DNA from: Prevotellaceae bacterium UBA1391
GTDB taxonomy: Bacteria; Bacteroidota; Bacteroidia; Bacteroidales; Bacteroidaceae
Assembly (NCBI GenBank): GCA_002305265.1
Contig: DBQP01000018.1
Span: forward strand, 160,993-224,992
Direction of reading: 5' to 3'
Length of the DNA: 64,000 nt
Shown here: positions 60,377 through 64,000 of the stretch, piece after piece
How the letters are laid out: each line of letters begins with the position of its first letter
Position numbering within the stretch: position 1 is the stretch's first letter
Translations under genes and position numbers: made by a program
The notes under the pieces: model-generated
What the model was told of the DNA's origin: nothing
What the model saw: the letters and a program-made list of their open reading frames with translations, nothing else
Databases searched by the model: none

Positions 60377-60416
60377 GAGCGTTAAGAATTAAAGTGATAC
60401 ATGAGCGTTAAGAATT
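60365..60416. repeat. 26-bp tandem duplication over the dehydrogenase start site
   Basis: Two identical 26-bp copies (60365-60390 and 60391-60416, beginning AAAGTGATACATGAGCG on the plus strand). Each contains an ATG on the minus strand. The copy nearer the gene has the real start (60376). The upstream copy gives ATG at 60402 and a six-codon frame MYHFNS ended by TAA, 5 nt before the real ATG. Confidence 0.95.
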
Positions 60417-60430
60417 AAGGTTGGATGTGG

Positions 60431-60438
60431 CAAAGATA
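60431..60438 (-). promoter_or_regulatory. Candidate -7 box of the alcohol dehydrogenase
   Basis: CAAAGATA on the plus strand gives TATCTTTG on the minus strand. If used, transcription would begin at about 60424, just before the 26-bp duplication, so both copies would be in the mRNA. Confidence 0.5.
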
Positions 60439-60775
60439 CAGTTTTGCGATGAAAGCGCTTTTATCATGAAGCCCGAAAATTCGTTGCCGAGAAGTTCATT
60501 CTTCCGCAATGTTCCTTTCCGAGGGGCGGGAATGATGCTGCAGACAGAGGGCGACGACCGACGCCGACCCCGCAGAAAATAAGGCAAGCCCGCACAAGAA
60601 CCGCTCATTCAGGCGCCTCACGCGCTGGAATGCGACAAGGAAAACAGAGCGACGCCTCAATGATTTCCGTTGGAAACGGAAAAGGAAAGGAGACGTGGAA
60701 AGGAGGAACGGCCGCCACATCAGCAAACAGGGTCGTACCCGGAGAAGAAGACGCTCGGCAAGGAGAAAGAAAAAA

Positions 60776-60853
60776 TGGAGTGCGAGAATAAAGACGCAGG
60801 ACTGGGAGAAAGAAGAAATTGGAGTGCGAGAATAAAAACGCGGGACTGGGAGA
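60776..60853. repeat. 44-bp repeat in purine-rich gap before leuB end
   Basis: TGGAGTGCGAGAATAAA occurs at 60776 and 60820, exactly 44 bp apart, with further matching sequence (ACGC.GGACTGGGAGA). The surrounding gap 60439-61013 is strongly A/G-rich on the plus strand and shows no gene. Confidence 0.88.
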
Positions 60854-61013
60854 CTGATGCCGAAGGAAGCGCAGAGAACAGCAAAAAAAGGAAGAAGCCA
60901 CGGAACACAACCGGAAAGGCTGCTCCGCGGCTTCCAAAAAGCAAAATTCGGAAAAGCTATGGAAAATCAAAAAGTAATAAAGACGTGAGGATGCAACCTC
61001 CATCAGGGCGGGC

Positions 61014-62075
61014 TCAGGCGTTGAGGATGTAGTCCACAATCCAGGCACCGACCTCTTTAGTTCCGTAGTGGGCCCCTCCTTCCACCTGAATCTCAGGCGT
61101 ACGTACGTTGGCGGCGAGCGAAGCATCGACGGCCTCACGCACGAGTTTACCTTCAGCCGTGAGCCCAAAGTGCTCGAGCAGCATGGCTGCCGACAGGATC
61201 TGCGCAACGGGGTTGGCCAGATTCTGTCCTGCGGCTTGCGGCCAGGAACCGTGGACAGGCTCGAAGAGCGGGGTATGTTCGCCAAGCGAAGCCGAGGGCT
61301 GCAAGCCCATCGAACCGGTGATGCAGCTCGTCTCGTCGGTCAAGATGTCGCCGAACGTGTTCTCCGTCACCACCACATCGAAGAAACGGGGCTCGGTCAG
61401 CACACGCATGGAGGCATTGTCGATAAACATATAGTCAGTGGTCACCTCGGGATAATGGGGCGCCATCTCCTGGGCAATCTGGCGCCACAGGCGGGAGGAG
61501 GCCATCACGTTGGCCTTGTCGACCACCGTGAGATGCTTGCGACGCTGCATGGCCAACTCGAAGGCGACCTTCAGAATACGCTCGACTTCAGGACGGGTGT
61601 AGATGTCCGTGTCATAGGCCATGTCGTAGTCCTGGTATTTCTCGCCGAAATACATGCCACCCGTCAGCTCGCGGATGACCACGAAATCAGCGCCACGCAG
61701 GAGTTCTTCCTTCAGCGGGCTCTTGTGCAGCAGGCACTCGAACGTTGCCACCGGTCGGACATTGGCAAAGAGGCCCAGCATCTTGCGCATGGCCAGCAAG
61801 CCCTGCTCCGGACGCACCGTGGCCTTGGGGTCGTTGTCAAACCGCAAATCGCCGACTGCGGCAAACAGTACGGCGTCAGCACGCATGCACACCTGATACG
61901 TCTCCGGCGGGAAGGGATCGCCGACTGCGTCGATGGCTGAAGCACCGCAAAGCGCTTCCTCGTAGGAGAACTGGTGGTGGAACTTGTCTGCAATAGCGTT
62001 GAGAACAGCAACGCCCTGCTCCATGATTTCCGGACCGATGCCATCGCCAGGCAACACGGCTACTTTCAAATTCAT
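61014..62075 (-). CDS. leuB: 3-isopropylmalate dehydrogenase (353 aa)
   Basis: Third step of leucine biosynthesis: oxidative decarboxylation of 3-isopropylmalate with NAD. Signatures: [17 protein letters not shown] at the N-terminus, [36 protein letters not shown], and [20 protein letters not shown] then [13 protein letters not shown]. Length is typical. No other leucine genes are adjacent in this window. The ATG at 62075 is the conserved start. Confidence 0.97.
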   Translation of the reverse strand: MNLKVAVLPGDGIGPEIMEQGVAVLNAIADKFHHQFSYEEALCGASAIDAVGDPFPPETYQVCMRADAVLFAAVGDLRFDNDPKATVRPEQGLLAMRKMLGLFANVRPVATFECLLHKSPLKEELLRGADFVVIRELTGGMYFGEKYQDYDMAYDTDIYTRPEVERILKVAFELAMQRRKHLTVVDKANVMASSRLWRQIAQEMAPHYPEVTTDYMFIDNASMRVLTEPRFFDVVVTENTFGDILTDETSCITGSMGLQPSASLGEHTPLFEPVHGSWPQAAGQNLANPVAQILSAAMLLEHFGLTAEGKLVREAVDASLAANVRTPEIQVEGGAHYGTKEVGAWIVDYILNA

Positions 62076-62120
62076 ATAATTCTGCGTTTGTGTTTAATAG
62101 TTCGCAATCATTATCACGTG

Positions 62121-62128
62121 CAAAGTTA
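62121..62128 (-). promoter_or_regulatory. Candidate -7 box of leuB
   Basis: CAAAGTTA on the plus strand gives TAACTTTG on the minus strand, 46 nt upstream of leuB, in AT-rich sequence. No canonical -33 box at the expected position. Confidence 0.55.
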
Positions 62129-62409
62129 CGATTATTTCAACAAATAGCCTAACATTCATTACAAAAGTAACGCCAAATACCTAAAATTAGTGGCAAAAGT
62201 GCACGAAAAACGCCGTTATTGCTCTGACAAAGGTGAGCCAACCAGCAAATGAATGCGAAGAAATAAGTGGAAAAAAGATCAAAAAAAACAATGTGGGAAG
62301 CCACTGTCTGGAACAAAAGAGGGGAAAGGAAAGAAAATGGTGGCGAAGGGAAAGGATCCAAGAAGTGAAAATGAAAAAAGGAAGAAACGAAGATAATGGA
62401 TACAAGAAC

Positions 62410-62460
62410 GAAGGGAAAGAAACAAGAAATGCCACCCGCACGACCGTGCAGATGGCATTT
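62410..62460 (-). terminator. Terminator of rubrerythrin 2
   Basis: On the minus strand AAATGCCATCTGCAC / GTGCGGGTGGCATTT forms a stem with two G-U pairs and a GGTC loop, followed by CTTGTTTCTTTCCCTT. It lies about 110 nt after the stop at 62572. The rest of the gap 62129-62571 is A/G-rich on the plus strand and has no gene. Confidence 0.75.
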
Positions 62461-62552
62461 TGAGTAAAAAACAAAGCAAAAATCGTTAATCCTGAGTGTG
62501 AACAAAACGCTGACCCCTAAGAAAGGCTGGCAGGTAAGCTCACAACAATCAT

Positions 62553-62592
62553 AAGTTATCGACGTGAATAATTAAAAGTTATCGACGTGAAT
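62553..62592. repeat. 23-bp duplication of the rubrerythrin 3-prime end
   Basis: AAGTTATCGACGTGAAT occurs at 62553 and 62576, 23 bp apart. The second copy is inside the last codons and stop region of rubrerythrin 2; the first follows directly after it. Confidence 0.9.
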
Positions 62593-63114
62593 TTCGAAAT
62601 AAGAACGAGGATGCGCACATGTCGGGCAGATTTCAGGAGCTTTCGTACCCACTACAATGTGTCCGCAGTTGCGGCATTCCCATACTTTAACTTCACTTCT
62701 TGCAAATACTTCCTGTGCCTCTACGTTGTGGAGCAATGCGCGATAGCGCTCCTCATGGCGCTTCTCGATGGCAGCCACAAGACGGAACTTCTGAGCCAGC
62801 TCCTTGAAGCCTTCTTCTTCAGCAGTCTTTGCAAAACCAGCATACATGTCGGTCCACTCATAGTTTTCGCCAGCAGCAGCTTCGGCCAGGTTGTAAGCCG
62901 TATCTGCGATACCGTTCAACTCCTTGAACCAGAGCTTTGCATGCTCTTTTTCGTTGTCAGCAGTTTTCAAGAACAAATCTGCGATCTGCTCGAAACCTTC
63001 CTTCTTAGCTTTTGCTGCAAAGAAAGTGTATTTGTTACGCGCTTGACTCTCGCCGGCGAATGCAGCCTTCAGATTTTCTTCAGTCTTTGTTCCCGCATAC
63101 TTGTTTGTTTCCAT
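62572..63114 (-). CDS. rbr: Rubrerythrin, classical domain order (180 aa)
   Basis: Peroxide reductase of anaerobes. The four-helix di-iron domain comes first, with [34 protein letters not shown] and [15 protein letters not shown] giving the Glu and His ligands. The C-terminal rubredoxin domain has [12 protein letters not shown] and [12 protein letters not shown] with four Cys. It complements the reversed-order rubrerythrin at 36670. It has a full promoter at 63156-63188 and its own terminator. Confidence 0.97.
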   Translation of the reverse strand: METNKYAGTKTEENLKAAFAGESQARNKYTFFAAKAKKEGFEQIADLFLKTADNEKEHAKLWFKELNGIADTAYNLAEAAAGENYEWTDMYAGFAKTAEEEGFKELAQKFRLVAAIEKRHEERYRALLHNVEAQEVFARSEVKVWECRNCGHIVVGTKAPEICPTCAHPRSYFEIHVDNF

Positions 63115-63155
63115 AATTCAAAAGTGTTAGAAGGGGTTGTTAATTAAGTTCACGG

Positions 63156-63188
63156 CAAAAATACACCTTTTTTTTCATTCCTACAAAA
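63156..63188 (-). promoter_or_regulatory. Promoter of rubrerythrin 2
   Basis: The plus strand reads CAAAAATA (63156-63163; minus TATTTTTG, -7 box) and CAAAA at 63184-63188 (minus TTTTG, -33 box), with 20 nt between. It lies 42 nt upstream of the start codon. Confidence 0.78.
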
Positions 63189-64000
63189 GAAATTTGTGAA
63201 GAAAAATGGTAAATTTATATCCTCTGAAGAGGAATCGCCAACCCTGCATACCTGAAGAACAAGTTACGAACGCACAGACGCGACGCGCTCACACCCCTGC
63301 AAAACAAGCACAATTACTTTGATTTTCAAACAAAAATTACATCAAACAGAGTTCAATCCCAGGCAAAAGATCGCGCAAAGCAAGCCTAAGAGAAAGCCGA
63401 AACAAAGACAAAAAAAATGGGTTTAAAATAAGAAAAAAATCATCCGAAGTTCCCCAAGAAGCATTGAACCAACAAGAAGTGAGAGAAACGAAATTCCATA
63501 GCGAAAAGGATCCAAGCCGGAAAAGACGGATTGACCAAAAAGACACGAGCGGCCTGCAAATAGAAAAGAGGGATTATAAAGGGAAAAGGAGAGAAAAGGA
63601 AGCAAACGGCGAAAGGGAAAAAAGGGAGAGAGTCAAAGTGAGAAAAATGAGTAAAGAGAAAAAGAAACGCAAAGGAGAGAAGACAAGAGTATGAAGAGAG
63701 AAAAAGGTGTAAAGAAAAAAGTGTAAAGAAAAAGAGAAAGAAGTAGAGGGAGAGAAGGCAGAGGAGAGGAATGAAAAGAGGAGGGTAAATAAAAGAGGGA
63801 GAGGGAAATGAAATAAAATAGAAAAAAGAAATAGGGAAAAGGAAAGAGGAAAAGAGGAAAAGACGGAAAGACGGAAAGAGGGAAAGACGGAAAGAGGGGA
63901 AGAGGGGAAGAGGGGAAGAGGGTAAAGAGGGGAAAGAGGGGAAAGGGAGGAAGAAGGAAAAGGGAGGAAGCTGGGCAAAACGAAAAGGGGCATCCGTACT
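63189..64000. other. Purine-rich non-coding stretch to the window end
   Basis: About 800 bases without a supported gene. From about 63410 the plus strand is almost only A and G, with short imperfect units such as GGAAAGAGG, GACGGAAAGAG and GAGGGGAA. Open frames on the minus strand here are Phe/Leu/Ser/Pro-rich and have the look of translated low-complexity DNA. I found no clear 22-bp register in this part. Confidence 0.7.

Noticed and set aside
60670..61032. Plus-strand Lys/Glu/Arg-rich frame
   Set aside because: It is the translation of a purine-rich tract with a 44-bp repeat and overlaps the leuB end; no family signs.
63574..63993. Minus-strand Phe/Leu/Ser-rich frame, membrane-protein-like
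   Set aside because: It arises from the low-complexity A/G tract; repeats at DNA level and no membrane-protein organisation.

Overview
The window is a 64-kb, GC-rich chromosomal stretch from a Bacteroidota bacterium, most likely of the order Bacteroidales (Prevotellaceae-like; inference). The evidence is a SusC/SusD pair, several TlpA-type lipoproteins, secreted proteins sharing a C-terminal tail ending NGKKVYNP/NGKKYYNR, promoters of the Bacteroidota type (TAnnTTTG at -7, TTG/TTTG about 20 nt upstream), and the order tRNA-Tyr, tRNA-Thr, tuf, tRNA-Trp, secE, nusG, rplKAJL, rpoBC. No phage, transposase, integrase of mobile type or CRISPR array is visible.

Layout. 0.2-5.8 kb (minus): three divergent TlpA-like thioredoxin proteins and a DUF4105/Lnb-type membrane protein. 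6.2-10.3 kb (minus): two paralogous secreted repeat proteins; one is an internal duplication interrupted by an in-frame TAG. 10.4-17.2 kb (minus): a SusC-SusD-lipoprotein-lipoprotein glycan-uptake operon. 18.0-18.5 kb: msrA. 18.8-28.8 kb (plus): GH30, a serB-like phosphatase, MATE exporter, mutY, GH115 and a second GH30, a set suited to glucuronoxylan-type substrates. 29.0-34.2 kb (plus): an unusual 1397-residue protein made of two sensor-kinase modules in series, then its probable response regulator. 34.4-37.2 kb (plus): short AbgT-like membrane protein, SGNH hydrolase, Lrp/AsnC regulator and rubrerythrin. 37.6-39.9 kb (minus): a 56-aa small protein and a secreted protein interrupted by an in-frame TAA. 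40.8-56.2 kb (minus): rpoC, rpoB, rplL, rplJ, rplA, rplK, nusG, secE, tRNA-Trp, tuf, tRNA-Thr, tRNA-Tyr, hpf, xerC, rpsU. 57-63 kb: nitroreductase, outer-membrane barrel protein, iron alcohol dehydrogenase, leuB and a second rubrerythrin. The last 0.9 kb is purine-rich and has no gene.

The most striking feature is not a gene. Most intergenic gaps above about 150 bp contain tandem arrays whose unit is exactly 22 bp, or exactly 44 bp (twice 22), although sequence differs from array to array. The longest is 14 gapless units immediately upstream of rpoB, overlapping its probable promoter. In one array (23379-23532) the sequence family changes while the 22-bp register is kept. Many units contain a 10-bp palindromic or near-palindromic core such as GAAGGCCTTC. 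The lattice is absent from the compact ribosomal operon. One array has a 20-bp period, and separate 23- and 26-bp duplications sit at gene ends. I cannot tell without searching whether this architecture has been described; it is the best candidate here for an undescribed system.
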